Below the pieces are notes generated by a model. The model made no database searches and had not been told where the DNA came from. It was given only the letters and a program-made list of their open reading frames with translations. A DNA stretch of 41,001 nucleotides from Deltaproteobacteria bacterium (GTDB lineage Bacteria; Myxococcota; B64-G9): assembly GCA_030622135.1 (NCBI GenBank), contig JAUXGL010000014.1, positions 1-41,001 on the forward strand. The letters run 5' to 3'. The position numbers and the translations under genes are program-made. Shown one piece after another: positions 32,429-41,001 of the stretch (position 1 is the stretch's first letter; each line of letters opens with the position of its first letter).

Positions 32429-33716
32429 GGTCTTCGCCCTTCAGGTGGCGCAGGGTGTTCTTGAGCTTCATCTGCTGGATGAAGAGATCGTGCTCGGGAT
32501 AGAGGCCCGGGCCGTGGATGGGGCTCTTGTAGTAAAAGCTCAGCCACTCCTGGATGCCCTTGAGGTTGGCCCTTTTTGCCAGGTCCGAGAAAAGGGCCAG
32601 GTCCAAGACAATGGGGGCGGCCAGGATGCTGTCGCGGCAGAGGAAGTCTATCTTTATCTGCATGGGGTAACCCAGCCAGCCGAAGATGTCCAGGTTGTCC
32701 CAGCCCTCCTTCTGGTCGCCACGCGGGGGGTAATAGTTGATGCGGACCTTGTGGTAGAAGTCTTTGTAGAGTTCCGGATACTTGTCGGGCTGGAGGATGT
32801 ATTCGAGGGCGCCCAGCTTCGAGGTCTCCTTGGTCTTGAAGGACTCGGGATCGTCTAAGACCTCGCCGTCGCGGTTGCCCAAGATGTTGGTCGAGAACCA
32901 ACCCTTCAGGCCAATCATGCGGGCCTTGAGACCGGGGGCGATGATGGTTTTCATCAGGGTCTGGCCGGTCTTGAAATCTTTGCCGGAGATCGGCGCGCCG
33001 GTCTGGTCGCAGAGCTCCAGCATTGCGGGGACGTCGATGGTCAGGTTGGGCGCGCCGTTGGCGAAGGGAACGCCTTTTTTCACGGCCGCGTAGGCGTAGA
33101 CCATGCTGGGGGGAATATCGGGGTCGTTCTCCTTGAGGCCCTTTTCAAACGCGGCCAGGTCCTGGTGAACGGGTTTCGACTCCAGGAAGGCCTCGGTGCT
33201 GGCGCACCAGACCATGACCAACCGGTCTACTTTCTCCCGTTCCTGGAAGGCGTCGATGTCACGCATGAGCGCCTCGGCCTTCTCCATCAGAGTGCCGGTC
33301 TCCTTGACGTTGCTGGTGTCGCCCCGCAGCTTCTTCACGTAACGGGGATCGAACACGGCCGGCATGGGCTGGATACGCTCCAGGAAGGGTCGCACCTCAT
33401 CGAGGAGATCGCGTTGCAGCACCTCGCAGTTGAGCGCGGCCTGAAAGCAGTTGTCGTGGAAAACATCCCAGCCGCCAAAGCGAAGGCCGTTCAGATCGGC
33501 CAGATCGATGAACTCCTTTATGGCGGGTGAGCGGTCCTCGGTTCTTTTTCCCAGGCGTATCGTGCCCATCTGGGTCAGCGAGCCGATCGGCTTGGCCATG
33601 CCCCGGCGGATCGCCTCAACACCCGCGATAAACGTGGTGCTCACCGCCCCGAGGCCGGGCATCAATATGCCCAGTTTTCCCGAAGCGCTGGCAATGTCCC
33701 TTTTTCCGTCTGTCAT
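32391..33716 (-). CDS. myo-inositol-1-phosphate synthase
   Basis: A 441-residue enzyme that converts glucose-6-phosphate to inositol-1-phosphate with NAD. The NAD loop GILMPGLGAVSTTFIAG is at the start; the family motifs GKDFKTGQTLMKT and FSTNILGNRDGEVLDDPESF with the following KETSK catalytic lysines are present; and the C-terminal NYYPPRGDQKEGWDNLDIFG block matches MIPS. The start is ATG 33716 with AAGGAG upstream; the track start at 33761 lies beyond it. A perfect sigma-54 promoter precedes the gene. It supplies the head-group precursor for the cytidylyltransferase and DIPPS-like enzymes encoded nearby. Bacterial members of this family serve phosphatidylinositol, inositol-sphingolipid, mycothiol or di-inositol-phosphate synthesis; no mycothiol genes are seen here. 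Confidence 0.93.
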   Translation of the reverse strand: MTDGKRDIASASGKLGILMPGLGAVSTTFIAGVEAIRRGMAKPIGSLTQMGTIRLGKRTEDRSPAIKEFIDLADLNGLRFGGWDVFHDNCFQAALNCEVLQRDLLDEVRPFLERIQPMPAVFDPRYVKKLRGDTSNVKETGTLMEKAEALMRDIDAFQEREKVDRLVMVWCASTEAFLESKPVHQDLAAFEKGLKENDPDIPPSMVYAYAAVKKGVPFANGAPNLTIDVPAMLELCDQTGAPISGKDFKTGQTLMKTIIAPGLKARMIGLKGWFSTNILGNRDGEVLDDPESFKTKETSKLGALEYILQPDKYPELYKDFYHKVRINYYPPRGDQKEGWDNLDIFGWLGYPMQIKIDFLCRDSILAAPIVLDLALFSDLAKRANLKGIQEWLSFYYKSPIHGPGLYPEHDLFIQQMKLKNTLRHLKGEDLITHLGSEYYDF

Positions 33717-33785
33717 GAGGTACTCCTTTTCAGGTTGTGCCGGAATGGATATTCCTTCCATGTGACACGGTTGTCAACAAAGTAA

Positions 33786-33801
33786 AGCAAAACCCGTGCC
33801 A
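33786..33801 (-). promoter_or_regulatory. Sigma-54 (-24/-12) promoter
   Basis: Minus strand TGGCACGGGTTTTGCT is a perfect consensus match. Predicted start near 33774, giving a leader of about 58 bases for the inositol-phosphate synthase gene. Confidence 0.87.
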
Positions 33802-33813
33802 GGAATTTTCCGC

Positions 33814-33843
33814 TTGCCCAGATATGCAAAGTTTTGCTATACA
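33814..33843 (+). promoter_or_regulatory. Possible sigma-70 promoter
   Basis: TTGCCC, 18 bases, TATACA preceded by TGC (extended -10). The start would be close to the ATG at 33853, implying a very short leader. It is divergent from the inositol synthase promoter. Confidence 0.4.
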
Positions 33844-33852
33844 GGTAAGAAT

Positions 33853-34317
33853 ATGTCCAAACAAACGGTCATGAAATCCTGCTCGCTTTTCAGGGGTTTT
33901 TCCGAGTCGGGCATGGCCATGATGGAGAAGATCGCCCGGGAACGGAAAATCCCTGCAAACACACCGATCTTCGTCGAAGACATGGTCGCGGAATCCATGT
34001 TCATCGTGGTGCTCGGGGTGGTGCGTTTGAGCATACGGCCCGCCGACGGACAGGATCAGATCCTGGAGAAGCTGGCCCCGGGCGAGGCTTTCGGGGAGCT
34101 TAGCCTGCTCATCGGGGGCCACCGCATGGTCACGGCCACGGCGGAAACCGACTGCGATGTGCTGGAAATTTCCCGGAGAGACTTCGCCAAGCTTCAAAAG
34201 CAGAGGCCGCAGGTCTGCTTGAAGCTCATGATTTCCATCGTCAACCAGTTCGGCCAGAAGGTTTTCGCCTGTAAGGATCACCTCAAACCATTGATCTTGA
34301 CCCAAATCGGAAAGTGA
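33853..34317 (+). CDS. Stand-alone cyclic-nucleotide-binding domain protein
   Basis: A 154-residue protein consisting of one cNMP-binding (CAP-type) beta-barrel: SCSLFRGFSESGMAMMEKIA, IFVEDMVAESMFIVVLGVVRL, then the phosphate-binding cassette APGEAFGELSLLIGGHRMVTATAETD, and a C-terminal helix. The cassette keeps GE-L but has HRMVTA in place of the usual R-S/T-A, so ligand binding may be altered. There is no helix-turn-helix, so it is not a CRP-type regulator by itself. The ATG at 33853 is chosen as the family start; the track start at 33796 is rejected. It is 18 bases upstream of the next gene and divergent from the inositol synthase gene. Confidence 0.8.
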   Translation: MSKQTVMKSCSLFRGFSESGMAMMEKIARERKIPANTPIFVEDMVAESMFIVVLGVVRLSIRPADGQDQILEKLAPGEAFGELSLLIGGHRMVTATAETDCDVLEISRRDFAKLQKQRPQVCLKLMISIVNQFGQKVFACKDHLKPLILTQIGK

Positions 34318-34335
34318 ACATCCGGAGGATTTATC

Positions 34336-34887
34336 ATGACCAAGAGACTTGTTACCGTGGCGATGTTGGCTGCTATCGTGCTGGCGGCGGGCACCGCCTT
34401 GGCCCAGGAGGTCACCACTCATCACGGCTTCCTCTTCTTCGCGGGAGAGAAGTACACCATGGACGAGAAGACTTACGGTATATACGAGGACGGCAATAAG
34501 TTCGAAGACGTCATCGAGGAAAACGCCGACGCCTTGAGCAGCTTCAATAGCTACAAGGGATGGCACACGGTTGCCAACATCTCGGCTGGCACCTCTTTCG
34601 GCGTCATCGCCCTCGGCCTTTTATACCAAAGTATCTACAGCGAGATTTCCAAGGATCTGGATCTGGGAGAGAACGGCGGGCTCCTCATCGCCGTCGGTGG
34701 CGGCGGACTTTTCGTTCTCAGCATGGTGTTCGAGTTCATCTCCTGGGGCTCCATTTCCTCGGCGGCCGAGACTTACAACCAGGAACTCATGAACGAAGGC
34801 TCCGCCCTGAAACTTCGCGGCGTTCCCGTGCCCACCGTAGCCGTAGGCCCCGACAGCGCCAGCCTGGCGCTGACCTGGCGCTTCTAA
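34336..34887 (+). CDS. Small membrane protein of unknown function
   Basis: A 183-residue exported membrane protein. Residues 1-24 look like a cleavable signal peptide (MLAAIVLAAGTALAQ). A soluble acidic segment follows, then two hydrophobic helices (ISAGTSFGVIALGLLYQSI and GGLLIAVGGGGLFVLSMVFEFI), and an end with beta character (SASLALTWRF), whose terminal aromatic residue resembles outer-membrane proteins. No family is recognised. GGAGG lies 8 bases before the ATG. It is probably co-transcribed with the cNMP-domain gene. Confidence 0.65.
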   Translation: MTKRLVTVAMLAAIVLAAGTALAQEVTTHHGFLFFAGEKYTMDEKTYGIYEDGNKFEDVIEENADALSSFNSYKGWHTVANISAGTSFGVIALGLLYQSIYSEISKDLDLGENGGLLIAVGGGGLFVLSMVFEFISWGSISSAAETYNQELMNEGSALKLRGVPVPTVAVGPDSASLALTWRF

Positions 34888-34935
34888 CCGGCCTAACCCA
34901 AGATAAAGATTCCCCTATATTGAAATCCAGGCCGC

Positions 34936-34964
34936 TTGACGAGACCGGCCCGGGCATGCAAAAT
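34936..34964 (+). promoter_or_regulatory. Possible sigma-70 promoter before the class IV aminotransferase
   Basis: TTGACG is followed after about 17 bases by CAAAAT in the 106-base gap before the ATG at 34994. The -10 match is weak. Confidence 0.3.
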
Positions 34965-34993
34965 GATCGCATACCGGTAGATGGGGAATTCGG

Positions 34994-35860
34994 ATGCCAC
35001 TTCTGGTCAACATCGACGGGACACTATGCCGGCCCGAGGAGGCTGTCGTTTCGGTCCTGGACCGCGGATTCCTCTACGGCGACTCGGTCTACGAAGTAAT
35101 CCGCACCTACAAAGGGAAGCCCTTTACGCTAAAGGAGCACCTGGATCGCTTCGAGCGCTCGGCGGCCCGGCTGGACATCCGGCTGCCCGACCGGGATTGG
35201 CTCGAAAAGCAAATCCACTCCACCATCGAAGCGGCGGGAAACGACGAGTCCTACTGCCGGATCATCGTCACTCGGGGCGGCGGACCCATCACGCTGGATC
35301 CAACCAAGTCCACGGGATCACTTACGGTAATCCTGGTTAAAGAGTACGAGCACTTCCCCGACTGGATGTACGCGGCGGGCATCAAGGTGCACATACCCAT
35401 GATCCGCCGCAATCCGCCCGCGGCACTCGACCCGGCCATCAAGAGCGGCAACTACCTCAACTCTATCTTGGCCCTTCTAGAAGCCCGGCGCGCCGGCTTC
35501 GACGATGCCCTGATGCTCGACGTCCTCGGCCGAGTGACCGAAGCCACTTCGGCGAACGTGTTCATGTACCACCAGAAAAAGCTCTACACCCCGGCGCTAC
35601 GGATCGGCATCCTCGAGGGAGTGACCCGGCGGCTGGTGATTGACCTGGCCTCCCGGCACGGCTTCGAGGTGGAGGAATGCGACATCTTTCCCGAGCAGTT
35701 CTGGACCGCCCGCGAGGTCATGCTCACCAGCACGCTAAAGGAAGTCATGCCGGTGGTGCAAATCGGAGACGCCCGGGTGAATACGGGCAAGCCCGGCCCG
35801 ATGGCCAAGAAACTGCGTGAGATCATTCAGGCCTATGCCCATCAGCAGGTGAACGCATGA
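34994..35860 (+). CDS. Class IV PLP aminotransferase (BCAT/DAAT/ADCL family)
   Basis: A 288-residue fold-type IV PLP enzyme. Marks: VLDRGFLYGDSVYEVIRTY at the N-terminal strand-turn, RIIVTRGGG, PAIKSGNYLNSILALLEA with the PLP lysine at K150, DDALMLDVLGRVTEATSANVFM, and TPALRIGILEGVTRR. The group covers branched-chain aminotransferase, D-amino-acid aminotransferase and aminodeoxychorismate lyase; sequence alone does not separate these safely. GGGGAA stands before the ATG. Its stop overlaps the start of the C45-type gene (ATGA), so the two enzymes are translated together and may act in one pathway. Confidence 0.87.
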   Translation: MPLLVNIDGTLCRPEEAVVSVLDRGFLYGDSVYEVIRTYKGKPFTLKEHLDRFERSAARLDIRLPDRDWLEKQIHSTIEAAGNDESYCRIIVTRGGGPITLDPTKSTGSLTVILVKEYEHFPDWMYAAGIKVHIPMIRRNPPAALDPAIKSGNYLNSILALLEARRAGFDDALMLDVLGRVTEATSANVFMYHQKKLYTPALRIGILEGVTRRLVIDLASRHGFEVEECDIFPEQFWTAREVMLTSTLKEVMPVVQIGDARVNTGKPGPMAKKLREIIQAYAHQQVNA

Positions 35861-37035
35861 ACCGCCGCGAATTTCTGGTAGGCACATCCGGCGCGGTCCT
35901 GGGATTGTTGCTGCCGTCCGGTTGCCACAAGCAGGCCCGCCCCTGCCGGCAATCCACCGGGAAGGAAAAATTCTTTCCGTACCTGGAGGTCTCCGGCGAG
36001 CCCTACCAGGTGGGTCACGCCATCGGCAAGCACTTCGCCTGGCAGATCCAGGCAGGCATCCAGAGAAGGCGAAAGTGGTTCGACGACCTGAAAAGCTTCA
36101 TGGACGAAGATCGCACCCACCGCTACGAGCCCTTCCTGCAGGCCGGCAAGCGGCACTTCCCCGAAGTGGTCGAAGAGCTTCGGGGGGCGGCTGCGGGTGC
36201 CGGTATTCCCTTCGACCACATGATGACCTTGATCCTCAAGTCCGAGCTGACCGCCATGAAGAACCAGCCGAAGCCGGAGACGCCGGGCTGCTCCACGTTG
36301 GCGCTGGCCTATAAAGACCGTCTCCTGCTGGCCCACAACGAGGACGGCCACGTGGCCTACGACGGCCTGATGTTTATGGTCAAGGTGTCGGTGCCGGGCC
36401 AGCCGTCGTTCTTGCGCCTGACCTATCCGGGCGTATTCTCGGGCAGCGCCCCGAGCATGAACGCCGCGGGCATGGTGGTTACCACCAACTTCATCGACGG
36501 CCGGGCGGTGCGCCCCGGCGGAATCCCCCGATATTTCATCTCCCGGGCGGTCCGCAACGCCCGCAGCCTCGACGAGGCGGTCAAGATCGTAACCCACCCC
36601 GAGCGGGCCTTCTCCTTCCACTTCAACATCGGCTCGGTCAAGGAAAAGAAGATCCTCTCGGTGGAAACCTCAGTCGATCACCATCAGGTGTACGAAGTGA
36701 AAGACCTGTACGTGCATACCAACCACCTGCTCCTCGATGAAATGAAGGCCACTCCCCAGAACGAGAAGTACGTCAACTCCTCGTCCATGATCCGCTACCG
36801 CATCCTGACCGCCGAGGCCGAGCGCCTGTCCAATCACCTCGACGACGTCGACGGCGACACGCTGATCCGGCTGCTCTCAATCCACCAGGGCGCGCCCTAT
36901 TCTCCCTGTCGACACCCCGAAGGAAAGGTCCAGGGAACAACCTTGGCCGGCTCACTTTTCGATATTCAAAAGGGCACCTGGCGGCTGTCCTACGGCAATC
37001 CCTGCAAGGGCATCATGCAAACCAAATCCCTCTGA
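35857..37035 (+). CDS. C45-family acyltransferase/peptidase (IAT-like), exported
   Basis: A 392-residue protein of the acyl-CoA:6-aminopenicillanate acyltransferase-like family (Ntn hydrolases, peptidase C45). The N-terminus RREFLVGTSGAVLGLLLPSGC looks like a short Tat-type signal ending in a lipobox Cys. The domain shows EVSGEPYQVGHAIGKHF, then TPGCSTLALAYKDRLLLAHNEDGH with the N-terminal nucleophile after autocleavage at C145, and later GMVVTTNFID and ERAFSFHFNIGS. Members cleave or form amides on acyl amino acids or peptides. Translationally coupled to the aminotransferase. Cleavage before C145 is expected from the family. The substrate is unknown. Confidence 0.8.
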   Translation: MNRREFLVGTSGAVLGLLLPSGCHKQARPCRQSTGKEKFFPYLEVSGEPYQVGHAIGKHFAWQIQAGIQRRRKWFDDLKSFMDEDRTHRYEPFLQAGKRHFPEVVEELRGAAAGAGIPFDHMMTLILKSELTAMKNQPKPETPGCSTLALAYKDRLLLAHNEDGHVAYDGLMFMVKVSVPGQPSFLRLTYPGVFSGSAPSMNAAGMVVTTNFIDGRAVRPGGIPRYFISRAVRNARSLDEAVKIVTHPERAFSFHFNIGSVKEKKILSVETSVDHHQVYEVKDLYVHTNHLLLDEMKATPQNEKYVNSSSMIRYRILTAEAERLSNHLDDVDGDTLIRLLSIHQGAPYSPCRHPEGKVQGTTLAGSLFDIQKGTWRLSYGNPCKGIMQTKSL

Positions 37036-37039
37036 TCTG

Positions 37040-37061
37040 CTGGTTCCTTTGCGCTAACCAG
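37040..37061. repeat. Inverted repeat after the C45 gene
   Basis: CTGGTT and AACCAG flank 10 bases, just after the stop codon. There is no T-tract, so it is not a standard terminator; it may stabilise the 3' end. Confidence 0.3.
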
Positions 37062-37103
37062 GCTCTTGAGGGCACTGATGACGTATCGGGGCGAAATCGG
37101 CGC

Positions 37104-38630
<1,527 letters not shown>

Positions 38631-38631
38631 C

Positions 38632-40185
38632 ATGGAACCCGACCGGCACACCAAGATCCTGATCCTGGACTTCGGTTCTCAGTACACGCAGCTCATCGCC
38701 CGCCGAATTCGCGAGCAAAGGGTTTACTGCGAGATCCACCCCTGCCATATCGACGGGGCGGCCGTCAGAGCCTTCCAGCCCGCCGGGATCATTCTCTCGG
38801 GTGGTCCCATGGGCGTCTACCAACAGGACGCGCCCACCTGCGCATCCGAGGTGTTCTCGCTGGACGTGCCGGTCCTGGGCATCTGCTACGGCCTTCAACT
38901 CCTTACCAAGACGCTCGGGGGAGAGGTATCCTCATCATCTCACCGGGAGTACGGGCGAGCCAATCTCGAGATCGTCGACAACACGGATCTCTTCGAAGGT
39001 TTTTCGAAAAAGGAACCCATCGACGTCTGGATGAGCCACGGCGACCGCGTCGACTCGGCACCCGAGGGGTTCGAGGTGCTGGCCCAGAGCTCCAGTTCAC
39101 CCTTTGCGGCGGTTCGCCAGCGCGACCGGAGGGTCTACGGCGTTCAGTTCCATCCCGAGGTCGTGCACACTCCCCGCGGTGTGGAGATATTGGCCAACTT
39201 CCTCTTCTCCATCTGCAAATGCGATCCCAGCTGGACCATGGCCTCCTTCGTGGAGCGATCCACCCGGGAGATCCGACAGAGGGTAGGGGACAGCAAGGTG
39301 ATCTGCGGCCTCTCGGGCGGCGTGGACTCTTCCGTGGTGGCTGCGCTGCTCTACCGGGCCATCGGCCGGCAACTGCAATGCATCTTCGTGGACAACGGCC
39401 TCTTGAGAAAAGGCGAGGCCGAGTCGGTCGAGAGTGTCTTCCGCCACCATTTCGGCATGGAGCTGACCGTGGTGGACGCGTCCAACCGGTTCTTGTCGGG
39501 GCTTAGCGGAGTCGCCGATCCCGAGCAAAAGAGAAAAATCATAGGCGAGGTGTTCATCCGGGTCTTCGAGGAACAAGCCCGGCACTTTTCGGAATCCCAC
39601 TTCCTCGCCCAGGGCACGCTATACCCGGACGTTATCGAATCCACCTCGGTCCGCGGGCCATCCGCGACCATCAAGAGCCATCACAACGTGGGCGGTCTAC
39701 CCGAGCACATGGATCTGGAGCTAATCGAGCCGCTGCGCGAGCTGTTCAAGGACGAGGTTCGCCGGGTGGGTGAAAACCTCGGGCTGCCCCAGTCCATCAT
39801 CCAGCGGCAACCCTTTCCCGGGCCAGGCCTGGGGATTCGGGTGATCGGCCCGGTGACCGCCGAAAAACTGGAAATACTCCGGGAGGCGGACGCTATCCTC
39901 CAAGAAGAGATGCTGAAATCGGACACCTTGCGGCAAACCTGGCAGACCTTTGCGGTGCTCCTGCCGGTGAAGTCGGTCGGGGTGATGGGTGACGAGCGAA
40001 CCTACGAATGGACCATCGTGCTCCGGGCCATCACCAGCCTAGACGGAATGACCGCCGACTGGGCCCGCTTGCCATATGACCTGCTGGGCACCATCTCCAA
40101 CCGGATCATCAACGAAGTCAGGGGGGTAAACCGGGTGCTCTACGATATCTCCTCCAAGCCCCCCGCCACCATAGAATGGGAATAA
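38632..40185 (+). CDS. guaA: GMP synthase (glutamine-hydrolysing)
   Basis: A 517-residue enzyme that aminates XMP to GMP. The N-terminal class I glutamine amidotransferase domain shows [27 protein letters not shown] with the nucleophile Cys, and QFHPEVVHT. The ATP-pyrophosphatase domain has the P-loop [15 protein letters not shown], and the C-terminal dimerisation domain ends KPPATIEWE, as in all GuaA proteins. The ATG at 38632 lies one base after the guaB stop; the TTG at 38620 given by the track would overlap guaB. There is no strong ribosome site, so coupling to guaB is likely. Confidence 0.97.
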   Translation: MEPDRHTKILILDFGSQYTQLIARRIREQRVYCEIHPCHIDGAAVRAFQPAGIILSGGPMGVYQQDAPTCASEVFSLDVPVLGICYGLQLLTKTLGGEVSSSSHREYGRANLEIVDNTDLFEGFSKKEPIDVWMSHGDRVDSAPEGFEVLAQSSSSPFAAVRQRDRRVYGVQFHPEVVHTPRGVEILANFLFSICKCDPSWTMASFVERSTREIRQRVGDSKVICGLSGGVDSSVVAALLYRAIGRQLQCIFVDNGLLRKGEAESVESVFRHHFGMELTVVDASNRFLSGLSGVADPEQKRKIIGEVFIRVFEEQARHFSESHFLAQGTLYPDVIESTSVRGPSATIKSHHNVGGLPEHMDLELIEPLRELFKDEVRRVGENLGLPQSIIQRQPFPGPGLGIRVIGPVTAEKLEILREADAILQEEMLKSDTLRQTWQTFAVLLPVKSVGVMGDERTYEWTIVLRAITSLDGMTADWARLPYDLLGTISNRIINEVRGVNRVLYDISSKPPATIEWE

Positions 40186-40268
40186 AGCCAGAGCCATTCC
40201 CTTGAATAATCCCTGAGAAGATACGTCTTTAGACAAGAAAACCGATTCAATCGACAGGGCCGGCCATC

Positions 40269-40298
40269 TTGACTTTACTTCTAACTACATGGTAGGAA
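40269..40298 (+). promoter_or_regulatory. Possible sigma-70 promoter before the last gene
   Basis: TTGACT, 18 bases, TAGGAA within an AT-rich gap of 163 bases after guaA. The -10 match is poor. Confidence 0.3.
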
Positions 40299-40348
40299 AA
40301 TAAGACTTTTTTCAATGTATTCGATCGTTTTTTTATTAGGAGGAACCG

Positions 40349-41001
40349 ATGAAGAAAAACACGGGCTGGCGCTGGATGGCGATGCTATTCGTTCTTGTCC
40401 TTGCCCCGGGTGCCTTCGCGCAGAAGGCCGGCGAGGTGGTCGACGGGGACTTAAAGGTAGAACATGGACAGGTAAACTGGACGGATAAAACCATCACTGC
40501 CACCGGCAGCGGCGCGCCCGATTTGAAAGCTCCCAACGTGGCGGTAGCCCGGTTGGGAGCAGAGCGCGTGGCCAAGCTGGACGCCCTGCGCAACATCCTA
40601 GAGACCCTCAAGGGTGTGCGTATAAACAGCGAAATTACCGTCGAGAACGAGATGGTGACGAACTCCAAGATGCGCACGAAGGTCCAGGGCGTCGTCCGGC
40701 GCTTCAAGGTACTGAAAACCAAGTACTACTCCGACGGCGGGGTGGACCTGATCGTCCAGATGTCCCTGGACGGCCAGTTGGCCAGCACCCTGGTGGAGTC
40801 CGGCACCAAGGCCGCGGATCTTCCCCGGAAAGGCAACGCCAAGTACTCCGGACTGATCATCAACACCAAGGGCCTCAAGACCATACCGGCGCTGGCTCCC
40901 AAGATCTTGGACGAATCCGAAAACGTCATCTACAGCTCGGAGTTTTTGGAGAAAGGCAACCTGGAGGAGCGCGGGGTAACCGCCTACTTCAAGGCAATCG
41001 A
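40349..41001 (+). CDS. LPP20-like secreted protein (partial, cut by window end)
   Basis: At least 217 residues, open to the window edge and absent from the ORF track because no stop is reached. A signal peptide (WRWMAMLFVLVLAPGAFAQ) is followed by TDKTITATGSGAPDL, a helix with repeated alanines (VAVARLGAERVAKLDALRNILETLKGVRI), and NSEITVENEMV with VVRRFKVLKTKYYSDGGVDLIVQMSL. This order matches the LPP20/FlgP-like family of exported proteins. There is no lipobox Cys at the cleavage site. AGGAGG stands 4 bases before the ATG. In other bacteria relatives sit in the outer membrane or flagellar basal region; the role here is unknown. Confidence 0.75.
   Translation, partial: MKKNTGWRWMAMLFVLVLAPGAFAQKAGEVVDGDLKVEHGQVNWTDKTITATGSGAPDLKAPNVAVARLGAERVAKLDALRNILETLKGVRINSEITVENEMVTNSKMRTKVQGVVRRFKVLKTKYYSDGGVDLIVQMSLDGQLASTLVESGTKAADLPRKGNAKYSGLIINTKGLKTIPALAPKILDESENVIYSSEFLEKGNLEERGVTAYFKAI

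Overview
The window looks like a chromosome segment from an uncultured, GC-rich Gram-negative bacterium. Evidence for a double membrane: a TolC-like outer-membrane protein, an MlaC-like periplasmic lipid carrier, several predicted lipoproteins and two large RND/MMPL exporters. Cys-rich secreted lipoproteins, many single-purpose secreted repeat proteins and heavy sigma-54 promoter use resemble Myxococcota/Desulfobacterota-type lineages, but this placement is inference. No rRNA, tRNA, CRISPR array or insertion sequence was seen, and no gene-free stretch exceeds 300 bases.

Region 1 (0.2-11.1 kb, all plus strand) is a compact gene train: a B12-type radical SAM protein, a HEAT-repeat protein, a BamE-like lipoprotein, a transglutaminase-like protein, a CDP-alcohol phosphatidyltransferase fused to a GtrA domain, an RND/MMPL exporter fused to phosphatidylglycerophosphatase A (PgpA), an MlaC-like carrier, a TolC-like protein and a PHP-domain protein. 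From 3.6 to 9.8 kb the genes overlap or nearly touch. This reads as one system that makes a phospholipid, dephosphorylates it and moves it across the envelope. It resembles the HpnM/HpnN pair of hopanoid clusters, but is wired to phospholipid head-group enzymes.

Region 2 (11.3-17.8 kb, plus strand) is mostly ordinary or orphan: a Cys-rich lipoprotein, a secreted protein with its own sigma-70-like promoter, a TPR protein, a YCF48-type beta-propeller, miaB (with an unusual in-frame palindromic insertion), a bifunctional-nuclease-domain protein followed by a strong terminator, and a VanZ-like protein.

Region 3 (17.8-33.8 kb) is the most interesting part. It contains a myo-inositol-1-phosphate synthase, an inositol-1-phosphate cytidylyltransferase-like enzyme, a CDP-alcohol phosphatidyltransferase with a degenerate nucleotidyltransferase domain (IPCT-DIPPS-like layout) and a HAD phosphatase. 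Together these suffice for a CDP-inositol-based inositol phospholipid or inositol phosphodiester pathway. Around them sit a second RND exporter, an Svf1-like lipocalin-type protein, a Kelch lipoprotein, a GT4 glycosyltransferase, an ATP-grasp ligase, two LPG-synthase/flippase-type membrane proteins, a methyltransferase and a HisC-like aminotransferase. The transcription units lie on both strands, yet I find near-perfect sigma-54 (-24/-12) elements, TGGCAC-N5-TTGCT or one to two mismatches from it, in front of six of them, plus a weaker seventh. This suggests one RpoN-controlled regulon for an inositol-containing envelope lipid or glycolipid.

Region 4 (33.8-41.0 kb, plus strand) holds a stand-alone cyclic-nucleotide-binding protein, a small membrane protein, a class IV aminotransferase coupled to a C45-type acyltransferase/peptidase, guaB and guaA (GMP synthesis), and the start of an LPP20-like secreted protein cut by the window end.
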